Counted from the stretch's first letter, positions 37,881 through 52,529 are shown. The stretch: 64,000 nt of DNA from Haberlea rhodopensis (GCA_907163345.1 CAJQUN010001227.1:24943-88942), one strand, 5' to 3'. Notes: generated from the sequence alone by a model not told the origin. Translations and numbers: made by a program.

Positions 37881-40800
37881 CCAATATGTTACATTTACAC
37901 CGTTATGACATTTGACTTTCATAAATCAGCCCGGGCTGACATCAGAGAGGCCGTATAATTTTTTTTCTTCTAGGAAAACCCTAAAACCGGGTGAAAAATT
38001 CTTACGGCATTTTGAAAACTCAAAATTGGAATCTGCCAAAGCCAATATGTTACATTTACACCGTTATGACATTTGACTTTCATAAATCAGCCCGGGCTGA
38101 CATCAGAGAGGCCGTATAATTTTTTTTCTTCTAGGAAAACCCTAAAACCGGGTGAAAAATTCTTACGGCATTTTGAAAACTCAAAATTGGAATCTGCCAA
38201 AGCCAATATGTTACATTTACACCGTTATGACATTTGACTTTCATAAATCAGCCCGGGCTGACATCAGAGAGGCCGTATAATTTTTTTCTTCTAGGAAAAC
38301 CCTAAAACGGAGTGAAAAATTCTTACGGCTTTTTGAAAACTCAAAATTGGAATCTGCCAAAGCCAATATGTTACATTTACACCGTTATGACATTTGACTT
38401 TCATAAATCAGCCCGGGCTGACATCAGAGAGGCCGTATAATTTTTTTCTTCTAGGAAAACCCTAAAACCGGGTGAAAAATTCTTACGGCATTTTGAAAAC
38501 TCAAAATTGGAATCTGCCAAAGCCAATATGTTACATTTACACCGTTATGACATTTGACTTTCATAAATCAGCCCGGGCTGACATCAGAGAGGCCGTATAA
38601 TTTTTTTCTTCTAGGAAAACCCTAAAACCGGGTGAAAAATTCTTACGGCTTTTTGAAAACTCAAAATTGGAATCTGCCAAAGCCAATATGTTACATTTAC
38701 ACCGTTATGACATTTGACTTTCATAAATCAGCCCGGGCTGACATCAGAGAGGCCGTATAATTTTTTTTTCTAGGAAAACCCTAAAACGGCTTTTGAAAAC
38801 TCAAAATTGGAATCTGCCAAAGCCAATATGTTACATTTACACCGTTATGACATTTGACTTTCATAAATCAGCCCGGGCTGACATCAGAGAGGCCGTATAA
38901 TTTTTTTTCTAGGAAAACCCTAAAACCGGGTGAAAAATTCTTACGCTTTTTTGAAAACTCAAAATTGGAATCTGCCAAAGCCAATATGTTACATTTACAC
39001 CGTTATGACATTTGACTTTCATAAATCAGCCCGGGCTGACATCAGAGAGGCCGTATAATTTTTTTCTTCTAGGAAAACCCTAAAACCGTGAAAAATTCTT
39101 ACGGCTTTTGAAAACTCAAAATTGGAATCTGCCAAAGCCAATATGTTACATTTACACCGTTATGACATTTGACTTTCATAAATCAGCCCGGGCTGACATC
39201 AGAGAGGCCGTATAATTTTTTTCTTCTAGGAAAACCCTAAAACCGGGTGAAAAATTCTTACGGCTTTTTGAAAACTCAAAATTGGAATCTGCCAAAGCCA
39301 ATATGTTACATTTACACCGTTATGACATTTGACTTTCATAAATCAGCCCGGGCTGACATCAGAGAGGCCGTATAATTTTTTTCTTCTAGGAAAACCCTAA
39401 AACCGGGTGAAAAATTCTTACGGCATTTTGAAAACTCAAAATTGGAATCTGCCAAAGCCAATATGTTACATTTACACCGTTATGACATTTGACTTTCATA
39501 AATCAGCCCGGGCTGACATCAGAGAGGCCGTATAATTTTTTTCTTCTAGGAAAACCCTAAAACCGGGTGAAAAATTCTTACGCTTTTGAAAACTCAAAAT
39601 TGGAATCTGCCAAAGCCAATATGTTACATTTACACCGTTATGACATTTGACTTTCATAAATCAGCCCGGGCTGACATCAGAGAGGCCGTATAATTTTTTT
39701 CTTCTAGGAAAACCCTAAAACCGGGTGAAAAATTCTTACGGCTTTTTGAAAACTCAAAATTGGAATCTGCCAAAGCCAATATGTTACATTTACACCGTTA
39801 TGACATTTGACTTTCATAAATCAGCCCGGGCTGACATCAGAGAGGCCGTATAATTTTTTTTCTTCTAGGAAAACCCTAAAACCGAGTGAAAAATTCTTAC
39901 GGCTTTTTGAAAACTCAAAATTGGAATCTGCCAAAGCCAATATGTTACATTTACACCGTTATGACATTTGACTTTCATAAATCAGCCCGGGCTGACATCA
40001 GAGAGGCCGTATAATTTTTTTTCTTCTAGGAAAACCCTAAAACCGGGTGAAAAATTCTTACGGCTTTTTGAAAACTCAAAATTGGAATCTGCCAAAGCCA
40101 ATATGTTACATTTACACCGTTATGACATTTGACTTTCATAAATCAGCCCGGGCTGACATCAGAGAGGCCGTATAATTTTTTTTCTTCTAGGAAAACCCTA
40201 AAACCGGGTGAAAAATTCTTACGGCATTTTGAAAACTCAAAATTGGAATCTGCCAAAGCCAATATGTTACATTTACACCGTTATGACATTTGACTTTCAT
40301 AAATCAGCCCGGGCTGACATCAGAGAGGCCGTATAATTTTTTTCTTCTAGGAAAACCCTAAAACCGGGTGAAAAATTCTTACGGCTTTTTGAAAACTCAA
40401 AATTGGAATCTGCCAAAGCCAATATGTTACATTTACACCGTTATGACATTTGACTTTCATAAATCAGCCCGGGCTGACATCAGAGAGGCCGTATAATTTT
40501 TTTCTTCTAGGAAAACCCTAAAACCGGGTGAAAAATTCTTACGGCTTTTGAAAACTCAAAATTGGAATCTGCCAAAGCCAATATGTTACATTTACACCGT
40601 TATGACATTTGACTTTCATAAATCAGCCCGGGCTGACATCAGAGAGGCCGTATAATTTTTTTCTTCTAGGAAAACCCTAAAACCGGGTGAAAAATTCTTA
40701 CGCCTTTTTGAAAACTCAAAATTGGAATCTGCCAAAGCCAATATGTTACATTTACACCGTTATGACATTTGACTTTCATAAATCAGCCCGGGCTGACATC

Positions 40801-43800
40801 AGAGAGGCCGTATAATTTTTTTTCTTCTAGGAAAACCCTAAAACCGGTGAAAAATTCTTACGGCTTTTTGAAAACTCAAAATTGGAATCTGCCAAAGCCA
40901 ATATGTTACATTTACACCGTTATGACATTTGACTTTCATAAATCAGCCCGGGCTGACATCAGAGAGGCCGTATAATTTTTTTTCTTCTAGGAAAACCCTA
41001 AAACCGGGTGAAAAATTCTTACGGCTTTTTGAAAACTCAAAATTGGAATCTGCCAAAGCCAATATGTTACATTTACACCGTTATGACATTTGACTTTCAT
41101 AAATCAGCCCGGGCTGACATCAGAGAGGCCGTATAATTTTTTTTCTTCTAGGAAAACCCTAAAACCGGGTGAAAAATTCTTACGGCTTTTGAAAACTCAA
41201 AATTGGAATCTGCCAAAGCCAATATGTTACATTTACACCGTTATGACATTTGACTTTCATAAATCAGCCCGGGCTGACATCAGAGAGGCCGTATAATTTT
41301 TTTTCTTCTAGGAAAACCCTAAAACCGGGTGAAAAATTCTTACGGCTTTTTGAAAACTCAAAATTGGAATCTGCCAAAGCCAATATGTTACATTTACACC
41401 GTTATGACATTTGACTTTCATAAATCAGCCCGGGCTGACATCAGAGAGGCCGTATAATTTTTTTTCTTCTAGGAAAACCCTAAAACCGGGTGAAAAATTC
41501 TTACGGCTTTTTGAAAACTCAAAATTGGAATCTGCCAAAGCCAATATGTTACATTTACACCGTTATGACATTTGACTTTCATAAATCAGCCCGGGCTGAC
41601 ATCAGAGAGGCCGTATAATTTTTTTCTTCTAGGAAAACCCTAAAACCGGGTGAAAAATTCTTACGGCATTTTGAAAACTCAAAATTGGAATCTGCCAAAG
41701 CCAATATGTTACATTTACACCGTTATGACATTTGACTTTCATAAATCAGCCCGGGCTGACATCAGAGAGGCCGTATAATTTTTTTCTTCTAGGAAAACCC
41801 TAAAACCGGGTGAAAAATTCTTACGGCTTTTTGAAAACTCAAAATTGGAATCTGCCAAAGCCAATATGTTACATTTACACCGTTATGACATTTGACTTTC
41901 ATAAATCAGCCCGGGCTGACATCAGAGAGGCCGTATAATTTTTTTCTTCTAGGAAAACCCTAAAACCGGGTGAAAAATTCTTACGCTTTTGAAAACTCAA
42001 AATTGGAATCTGCCAAAGCCAATATGTTACATTTACACCGTTATGACATTTGACTTTCATAAATCAGCCCGGGCTGACATCAGAGAGGCCGTATAATTTT
42101 TTTCTTCTAGGAAAACCCTAAAACCGGGTGAAAAATTCTTACGGCTTTTTGAAAACTCAAAATTGGAATCTGCCAAAGCCAATATGTTACATTTACACCG
42201 TTATGACATTTGACTTTCATAAATCAGCCCGGGCTGACATCAGATATTTTTTTCTTCTAGGAAAACCCTAAAACCGGTGAAAAATTCTTACGCCTTTTTG
42301 AAAACTCAAAATTGGAATCTGCCAAAGCCAATATGTTACATTTACACCGTTATGACATTTGACTTTCATAAATCAGCCCGGGCTGACATCAGAGAGGCCG
42401 TATAATTTTTTTTCTTCTAGGAAAACCCTAAAACCGGGTGAAAAATTCTTACGGCTTTTTGAAAACTCAAAATTGGAATCTGCCAAAGCCAATATGTTAC
42501 ATTTACACCGTTATGACATTTGACTTTCATAAATCAGCCCGGGCTGACATCAGAGAGGCCGTATAATTTTTTTTTCTAGGAAAACCCTAAAACCGGTGAA
42601 AAATTCTTACGGCTTTTTGAAAACTCAAAATTGGAATCTGCCAAAGCCAATATGTTACATTTACACCGTTATGACATTTGACTTTCATAAATCAGCCCGG
42701 GCTGACATCAGAGAGGCCGTATAATTTTTTTTCTTCTAGGAAAACCCTAAAACCGGGTGAAAAATTCTTACGCCTTTTGAAAACTCAAAATTGGAATCTG
42801 CCAAAGCCAATATGTTACATTTACACCGTTATGACATTTGACTTTCATAAATCAGCCCGGGCTGACATCAGAGAGGCCGTATAATTTTTTTTCTTCTAGG
42901 AAAACCCTAAAACCGGGTGAAAAATTCTTACGGCATTTTGAAAACTCAAAATTGGAATCTGCCAAAGCCAATATGTTACATTTACACCGTTATGACATTT
43001 GACTTTCATAAATCAGCCCGGGCTGACATCAGAGAGGCCGTATAATTTTTTTCTTCTAGGAAAACCCTAAAACCGGGTGAAAAATTCTTACGGCTTTTTG
43101 AAAACTCAAAATTGGAATCTGCCAAAGCCAATATGTTACATTTACACCGTTATGACATTTGACTTTCATAAATCAGCCCGGGCTGACATCAGAGAGGCCG
43201 TATAATTTTTTTCTTCTAGGAAAACCCTAAAACCGGGTGAAAAATTCTTACGGCATTTTGAAAACTCAAAATTGGAATCTGCCAAAGCCAATATGTTACA
43301 TTTACACCGTTATGACATTTGACTTTCATAAATCAGCCCGGGCTGACATCAGAGAGGCCGTATAATTTTTTTCTTCTAGGAAAACCCTAAAACCGGGTGA
43401 AAAATTCTTACGGCATTTTGAAAACTCAAAATTGGAATCTGCCAAAGCCAATATGTTACATTTACACCGTTATGACATTTGACTTTCATAAATCAGCCCG
43501 GGCTGACATCAGAGAGGCCGTATAATTTTTTTTCTTCTAGGAAAACCCTAAAACCGGGTGAAAAATTCTTACGGCTTTTTGAAAACTCAAAATTGGAATC
43601 TGCCAAAGCCAATATGTTACATTTACACCGTTATGACATTTGACTTTCATAAATCAGCCCGGGCTGACATCAGAGAGGCCGTATAATTTTTTTTCTTCTA
43701 GGAAAACCCTAAAACCGGGAAAAATTCTTACGGCTTTTGAAAACTCAAAATTGGAATCTGCCAAAGCCAATATGTTACATTTACACCGTTATGACATTTG

Positions 43801-46800
43801 ACTTTCATAAATCAGCCCGGGCTGACATCAGAGAGGCCGTATAATTTTTTTCTTCTAGGAAAACCCTAAAACCGGGTGAAAAATTCTTACGGCTTTTGAA
43901 AACTCAAAATTGGAATCTGCCAAAGCCAATATGTTACATTTACACCGTTATGACATTTGACTTTCATAAATCAGCCCGGGCTGACATCAGAGAGGCCGTA
44001 TAATTTTTTTCTTCTAGGAAAACCCTAAAACCGGGTGAAAAATTCTTACGGCATTTTGAAAACTCAAAATTGGAATCTGCCAAAGCCAATATGTTACATT
44101 TACACCGTTATGACATTTGACTTTCATAAATCAGCCCGGGCTGACATCAGAGAGGCCGTATAATTTTTTTCTTCTAGGAAAACCCTAAAACCGGGTGAAA
44201 AATTCTTACGGCATTTTGAAAACTCAAAATTGGAATCTGCCAAAGCCAATATGTTACATTTACACCGTTATGACATTTGACTTTCATAAATCAGCCCGGG
44301 CTGACATCAGAGAGGCCGTATAATTTTTTTTCTTCTAGGAAAACCCTAAAACCGGGTGAAAAATTCTTACGGCATTTTGAAAACTCAAAATTGGAATCTG
44401 CCAAAGCCAATATGTTACATTTACACCGTTATGACATTTGACTTTCATAAATCAGCCCGGGCTGACATCAGAGAGGCCGTATAATTTTTTTTCTTCTAGG
44501 AAAACCCTAAAACCGGGTGAAAAATTCTTACGGCTTTTTGAAAACTCAAAATTGGAATCTGCCAAAGCCAATATGTTACATTTACACCGTTATGACATTT
44601 GACTTTCATAAATCAGCCCGGGCTGACATCAGAGAGGCCGTATAATTTTTTTTCTTCTAGGAAAACCCTAAAACCGGTGAAAAATTCTTACGGCATTTTG
44701 AAAACTCAAAATTGGAATCTGCCAAAGCCAATATGTTACATTTACACCGTTATGACATTTGACTTTCATAAATCAGCCCGGGCTGACATCAGAGAGGCCG
44801 TATAATTTTTTTTCTTCTAGGAAAACCCTAAAACCGGGTGAAAAATTCTTACGGCATTTTGAAAACTCAAAATTGGAATCTGCCAAAGCCAATATGTTAC
44901 ATTTACACCGTTATGACATTTGACTTTCATAAATCAGCCCGGGCTGACATCAGAGAGGCCGTATAATTTTTTTCTTCTAGGAAAACCCTAAAACCGGGTG
45001 AAAAATTCTTACGGCTTTTGAAAACTCAAAATTGGAATCTGCCAAAGCCAATATGTTACATTTACACCGTTATGACATTTGACTTTCATAAATCAGCCCG
45101 GGCTGACATCAGAGAGGCCGTATAATTTTTTTTCTTCTAGGAAAACCCTAAAACCGGGTGAAAAATTCTTACGGCATTTTGAAAACTCAAAATTGGAATC
45201 TGCCAAAGCCAATATGTTACATTTACACCGTTATGACATTTGACTTTCATAAATCAGCCCGGGCTGACATCAGAGAGGCCGTATAATTTTTTTTCTTCTA
45301 GGAAAACCCTAAAACCGGGTGAAAAATTCTTACGGCTTTTGAAAACTCAAAATTGGAATCTGCCAAAGCCAATATGTTACATTTACACCGTTATGACATT
45401 TGACTTTCATAAATCAGCCCGGGCTGACATCAGAGAGGCCGTATAATTTTTTTTCTTCTAGGAAAACCCTAAAACCGAGTGAAAAATTCTTACGGCTTTT
45501 GAAAACTCAAAATTGGAATCTGCCAAAGCCAATATGTTACATTTACACCGTTATGACATTTGACTTTCATAAATCAGCCCGGGCTGACATCAGAGAGGCC
45601 GTATAATTTTTTTCTTCTAGGAAAACCCTAAAACCGGGTGAAAAATTCTTACGGCATTTTGAAAACTCAAAATTGGAATCTGCCAAAGCCAATATGTTAC
45701 ATTTACACCGTTATGACATTTGACTTTCATAAATCAGCCCGGGCTGACATCAGAGAGGCCGTATAATTTTTTTTCTTCTAGGAAAACCCTAAAACCGGGT
45801 GAAAAATTCTTACGGCTTTTGAAAACTCAAAATTGGAATCTGCCAAAGCCAATATGTTACATTTACACCGTTATGACATTTGACTTTCATAAATCAGCCC
45901 GGGCTGACATCAGAGAGGCCGTATAATTTTTTTTCTTCTAGGAAAACCCTAAAACCGGTGAAAAATTCTTACGGCTTTTGAAAACTCAAAATTGGAATCT
46001 GCCAAAGCCAATATGTTACATTTACACCGTTATGACATTTGACTTTCATAAATCAGCCCGGGCTGACATCAGAGAGGCCGTATAATTTTTTTTCTTCTAG
46101 GAAAACCCTAAAACCGGGTGAAAAATTCTTACGGCATTTTGAAAACTCAAAATTGGAATCTGCCAAAGCCAATATGTTACATTTACACCGTTATGACATT
46201 TGACTTTCATAAATCAGCCCGGGCTGACATCAGAGAGGCCGTATAATTTTTTTTCTTCTAGGAAAACCCTAAAACCGGGTGAAAAATTCTTACGCCTTTT
46301 GAAAACTCAAAATTGGAATCTGCCAAAGCCAATATGTTACATTTACACCGTTATGACATTTGACTTTCATAAATCAGCCCGGGCTGACATCAGAGAGGCC
46401 GTATAATTTTTTTCTTCTAGGAAAACCCTAAAACCGGGTGAAAAATTCTTACGGCTTTTTGAAAACTCAAAATTGGAATCTGCCAAAGCCAATATGTTAC
46501 ATTTACACCGTTATGACATTTGACTTTCATAAATCAGCCCGGGCTGACATCAGAGAGGCCGTATAATTTTTTTCTTCTAGGAAAACCCTAAAACCGGGTG
46601 AAAAATTCTTACGGCATTTTGAAAACTCAAAATTGGAATCTGCCAAAGCCAATATGTTACATTTACACCGTTATGACATTTGACTTTCATAAATCAGCCC
46701 GGGCTGACATCAGAGAGGCCGTATAATTTTTTTTCTTCTAGGAAAACCCTAAAACCGGGTGAAAAATTCTTACGGCTTTTTGAAAACTCAAAATTGGAAT

Positions 46801-48050
46801 CTGCCAAAGCCAATATGTTACATTTACACCGTTATGACATTTGACTTTCATAAATCAGCCCGGGCTGACATCAGAGAGGCCGTATAATTTTTTTTCTTCT
46901 AGGAAAACCCTAAAACCGGTGAAAAATTCTTACGCTTTTTGAAAACTCAAAATTGGAATCTGCCAAAGCCAATATGTTACATTTACACCGTTATGACATT
47001 TGACTTTCATAAATCAGCCCGGGCTGACATCAGAGAGGCCGTATAATTTTTTTTCTTCTAGGAAAACCCTAAAACCGGGTGAAAAATTCTTACGCCTTTT
47101 TGAAAACTCAAAATTGGAATCTGCCAAAGCCAATATGTTACATTTACACCGTTATGACATTTGACTTTCATAAATCAGCCCGGGCTGACATCAGAGAGGC
47201 CGTATAATTTTTTTTCTTCTAGGAAAACCCTAAAACCGGGTGAAAAATTCTTACGGCTTTTTGAAAACTCAAAATTGGAATCTGCCAAAGCCAATATGTT
47301 ACATTTACACCGTTATGACATTTGACTTTCATAAATCAGCCCGGGCTGACATCAGAGAGGCCGTATAATTTTTTTCTTCTAGGAAAACCCTAAAACCGGG
47401 TGAAAAATTCTTACGGCATTTTGAAAACTCAAAATTGGAATCTGCCAAAGCCAATATGTTACATTTACACCGTTATGACATTTGACTTTCATAAATCAGC
47501 CCGGGCTGACATCAGAGAGGCCGTATAATTTTTTTTCTTCTAGGAAAACCCTAAAACCGGGTGAAAAATTCTTACGGCTTTTTGAAAACTCAAAATTGGA
47601 ATCTGCCAAAGCCAATATGTTACATTTACACCGTTATGACATTTGACTTTCATAAATCAGCCCGGGCTGACATCAGAGAGGCCGTATAATTTTTTTTCTT
47701 CTAGGAAAACCCTAAAACCGGGTGAAAAATTCTTACGGCATTTTGAAAACTCAAAATTGGAATCTGCCAAAGCCAATATGTTACATTTACACCGTTATGA
47801 CATTTGACTTTCATAAATCAGCCCGGGCTGACATCAGAGAGGCCGTATAATTTTTTTCTTCTAGGAAAACCCTAAAACCGGGTGAAAAATTCTTACGGCT
47901 TTTTGAAAACTCAAAATTGGAATCTGCCAAAGCCAATATGTTACATTTACACCGTTATGACATTTGACTTTCATAAATCAGCCCGGGCTGACATCAGAGA
48001 GGCCGTATAATTTTTTTCTTCTAGGAAAACCCTAAAACCGGGTGAAAAAT
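37881..48050 (+). repeat. ~160-bp satellite, homogenised block 2
   Basis: About 64 nearly identical monomers of the same type as block 1, in the same orientation, starting inside a monomer at CCAATATGTT. Variation is again in the T run, CCGGGTG/CCGGTG/CCGAGTG, and the ACGGCATTTT/ACGGCTTTTT/ACGC forms. Rare shortened monomers occur: about 18 bp lost near 38788 and about 12 bp (GAGGCCGTATAA region) lost near 42244. No gene. Confidence 0.97.
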
Positions 48051-51000
48051 TCTTACGCCTTTTTTTGAAAACTCAAAATTCGAATCTGCCAAACCCAATA
48101 TGTTACATTTACACCGTTATGACATTTGACATTCATAAATCAAGCCCGGTCTGACATCAGAGAGGCCGTATAATTTTTTTCTTCGAGGGAAACCCTAAAA
48201 CCGGGTGTGAAAAATTCTTAAGGCATTTTTGAAAACTCAAAATTGGAATCTGCCAAAGCCAATACTGTTACATTTACACCTTTATGACATTTGACTTTCA
48301 TAAATCAGTCCGGTCTGACATCAGAGAGGCCGTATATGTTTTTTCATTCTTGGAAAACCCTAAAACCGGGGTTTGAAAAATTCTTACGGCTTTTGAACAA
48401 CACAACAATTGGAATCTGCCAAAGCCCAATATGTTACATTTACACCGTTATGACCCATTTGTCTTTTCATAAATCAGCCCGGGCTGACGGTCAGAGAGGC
48501 AGATTAGTTAAGTATAAGTTTTTTTTCCTCTAGGAAAACCCTAAAAAACCGGGTGAAATATTCTTACGCTTTTTGAAAACTCAAAATTGAAATCTGCCAA
48601 AGCCAATATGTTACATTTACACCGTTATGACATTTGACATTTCATAAATCAACCCGGGCTGACATCAGAGAGGCCGTATAATTTTTTTCTTCGAGGGAAA
48701 ACCCTAAAACCGGGTGAAAAATTCTTAAGGCATTTTGAAAACTCAAAATTGGAATCTGCCAAAGCCAATATGTTACATTTACACCGTTATGACATTTGAT
48801 CATTCATAAATCAGTCCGGGCTGACATCAGAGAGGCGTATATGTTTTTTCATTCTGGAAAACCCTAAAACCGGGGTGAAAATATTCTTACGGCTTTTTGA
48901 AAACACAAATTGGAATCTGCCAAAGCCAATATGTTACATTTACACCGTTATGACATTTGTCTTCATAAATCAGCCCGGGCTGACGTCAGAGAGGCAGTAT
49001 AAGTTTTTTTTCTTCTAGGAAAACCCTAAAACCGGGTGAAATATTCTTACGCCTTTTTGAAAACTCAAATTGGAATCTGCCAAAGCCAATATGTTACATT
49101 TACACCGTTATGACATTTGACTTTCATAAATCAGCCCGGGCTGACATCAGAGAGGCCGTATAATTTTTTTTCTTCTAGGAAAACCCTAAAACCGGGTGAA
49201 AAATTCTTACGCCTTTTGAAAACTCAAAATTGGAATCTGCCAAAGCCAATATGTTACATTTACACCGTTATGACATTTGACTTTCATAAATCAGCCCGGG
49301 CTGACATCAGAGAGGCCGTATAATTTTTTTCTTCTAGGAAAACCCTAAAACCGGGTGAAAAATTCTTACGCCTTTTTGAAAACTCAAAATTGGAATCTGC
49401 CAAAGCCAATATGTTACATTTACACCGTTATGACATTTGACTTTCATAAATCAGCCCGGGCTGACATCAGAGAGGCCGTATAATTTTTTTCTTCTAGGAA
49501 AACCCTAAAACCGGGTGAAAAATTCTTACGGCATTTTGAAAACTCAAAATTGGAATCTGCCAAAGCCAATATGTTACATTTACACCGTTATGACATTGAC
49601 ATCATAAATCAGTCCGTGCTGACATCAGAGAGGCCGTACTATGTTTTTTCCTTCTAGGAAAACCCGAAAACCGGGTGAAAAATTCTTACGGCTTTTTGAA
49701 AACTCAAAATTGGAATCTGCCAAAAGCCAATTGTTACATTTACACCGTTATGACATTTGACTTTCATAAATCAACCCGGGCTGACATCAGAGAGGCCGTA
49801 TAATTTTGTTTCTTCTAGGAAAACCTAAAACCGGTGTGTGAAAATTTCTTAAGGCATTTTGAAACTCAAATTGGAATCTGCCAAAGCCAATATGTTATAT
49901 TTACACCGTTATGACATTTGACTTTCATAAATCAGCCCGGGCTGACGTCAGAGACGCCGTATAATTTTTTTCTTCTAAGAAAAACCTAAAACCGGGTTTT
50001 TGTTAAATATTCTTACGCCTTTTGAAAACTTCAAAATTGAAATCTGCCAAAGCCAATATGTTACATTTACACCGTTATGACATTTGACTTTCATAAATCA
50101 GCCCGGGCTGACATCAGAGAGGCCGTATAATTTTTTTTCTTCTAGGAAAACCCTAAAACCGGGTGAAAAATTCTTACGGCTTTTTGAAAACTCAAAATTG
50201 GAATCTGCCAAAGCCAATATGTTACATTTACACCGTTATGACATTTGACTTTCATAAATCAGCCCGGGCTGACATCAGAGAGGCCGTATAATTTTTTTCT
50301 TCTAGGAAAACCCTAAAACCGGGTGAAAAATTCTTACGCATTTTGAAAACTCAAAATTGGAATCTGCCAAAGCCAATATGTTACATTTACACCGTTATGA
50401 CATTTGACTTTCATAAATCAGCCCGGGCTGACATCAGAGAGGCCGTATAATTTTTTTTCTTCTAGGAAAACCCTAAAACCGGGTGAAAAATTCTTACGGC
50501 TTTTTGAAAACTCAAAATTGGAATCTGCCAAAGCCAATATGTTACATTTACACCGTTATGACATTTGACTTTCATAAATCAGCCCGGGCTGACGTCAGAG
50601 AGGCAGTATAAGTTTTTTCCTCTAGGAAAACCCTAAAACCGGGTGAAATATTCTTACGCCTTTTTGAAAACTCAAAATTGAAATCTGCCAAAGCCAATAT
50701 GTTACATTTACACCGTTATGGACATTTGACTTTCATAAATCAACCCGGGCTGACATCAGAGAGGCCGTATAATTTTTTTCTTCTAGGAAAATCCTAAAAC
50801 CGGGTGAAAAATTCTTACGCCTTTTTGAAAACTCAAAATTCGAATCTGCCAAACCCAATATGTTACATTTACACCGTTTTGACATTTGACATTCATAAAT
50901 CAGCCCGGGCTGACATCAGAGAGGCCGTATAATTTTTTTCTTCGAGGGAAACCCTAAAACCGGGTGAAAAATTCTTAAGGCATTTTGAAAACTCAAAATT

Positions 51001-52143
51001 GGAATCTGCCAAAGCCAATATGTTACATTTACACCGTTATGACATTTGACATTCATAAATCAGTCCGGGCTGACATCAGAGAGGCCGTATATGTTTTTTC
51101 ATTCTTGGAAAACCCTAAAACCGGGTGAAAAATTCTACGGCTTTTTGAAAACACAAAATTGGAATCTGCCAAAGCCAATATGTTACATTTACACCGTCTA
51201 TGACATTTGTCTTTCATAAATCAGCCCGGGCTGACGTCAGAGAGGGCAGTATAAGTTTTTTTTCTTCTAGGAAAACCCTAAAACCGGGTGAAATATTCTT
51301 ACGCCTTTTTGAAAACTCAAAATTGGAATCTGCCAAAGCCAATATGTTACATTTACACCGTTATGACATTTGACTTTCATAAATCAGCCCGGGCTGACGT
51401 CAGAGAGGCGTATAATTTTTTTTCTTCTAGGAAAACCCTAAACCGGGTTGAAATATTCTTACGCCTTTTTGAAAACTCAAAATTGAATCTGCCAAAGCCC
51501 AATATGTTACATTTACACCGTAATGACATTTGACTTTGATAAATCAACCCGGGCTGACATCAGAGAGGCCGTATAATTTTTTTCTTCTAGGAAAATCCTA
51601 AAACCGGGTGAAAAATTCTTACGCCTTTTTGAAAACTCAAAATTGGAATCTGCCAAAGCCAATATGTTAATTTACACCGTTATGACATTTGACATTCATA
51701 ATCAGCCCGGGCTGACATCAGAGAGGCGTATAATATTTTTCTTCGAGGGAAACTCTAAAACCGGGTGAAAAATTCTTAAGGCATTTTTAAAACTCAAAAT
51801 TGGAATCTACCAAAGCCAATATGTTACATTTACACCGTTATGACATTTGACATTCATAAATCAGTCCGTGCTGACATCAGAGAGGCCGTATATGTTTTTT
51901 CCTTCTAGGAAAACCCGAAAACCGGGTGAAAAATTCTTACGGCTTTTTGAAAACTCAAAATTGGAATCTGCCAAAGCCAATATGTTACATTTACACCGTT
52001 ATGACATTTGACTTTCATAAATCAACCCGGGCTGACATCAGAGAGGCCGTATAATTTTGTTTCTTCTAGGAAAACCCTAAAACCGGGTGAAAATTTCTTA
52101 AGGCATTTTGAAAACTCAAAATTGGAATCTGCCAAAGCCAATA
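48051..52143 (+). repeat. ~160-bp satellite, divergent block left of the young element
   Basis: About 25 monomers of types also seen at 14.4-25.6 kb (CTTCGAGGG type, CAGTCCG/TATATG type, GACGTCAGAGAGGCAGTATAAG type, CAACCCGGG type). Short runs of the homogeneous type lie between them at about 49090-49590 and 50080-50570. Indel-rich monomers at about 48050-48560 mark the boundary with the homogenised block. The block ends at the target duplication of the LTR element. No gene. Confidence 0.95.
52139..52143 (+). other. target-site duplication, left copy (CAATA)
   Basis: CAATA immediately before the LTR start TGTGATGACC. It is repeated exactly at 61687-61691 after the other LTR, and satellite phase continues across it. 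Five bp is the usual length for these integrases. Confidence 0.93.
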
Positions 52144-52470
52144 TGTGATGACCAGGGATTATAGGTGTTAATCCCGGAGTATTAATAATCCCTAAAGTGG
52201 TTTTACGTGGCGATTTGGGATTTAATCGAGGTGTTGGGCCTTCTGGGCTCGTTTATTTGGGTAGTTGGGATCGTTGGATCCAGAGGTTGAGATTGTATTC
52301 ACATTACGGTGTAAAACCTAAGAGTTGGGTTTTTAATGTGTCTCGGGATCTCGGTGCTGGGTGAGCACCGGTAGGGGATTTTGGAGTTAGAGAGAGAGTT
52401 TTTGAAAACAGATGATTTTTAAGGAATCATGATGTATTTGTGGGGCTATTAATTTTTCGGGGTATTTTTG

Positions 52471-52479
52471 CTATAAATA
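52471..52479 (+). promoter_or_regulatory. TATA box of 5' LTR
   Basis: CTATAAATACC lies 327 bp into the LTR, followed about 60 bp later by a pyrimidine- and GC-rich leader. This is the likely polymerase II promoter of the element, with transcription starting some 25-35 bp downstream. The same site is in the 3' LTR at 59371. Confidence 0.65.
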
Positions 52480-52529
52480 CCATTTAAACCCAAAATTTTA
52501 CACAAAAATTCATTTCAGCCCCTTTATTC

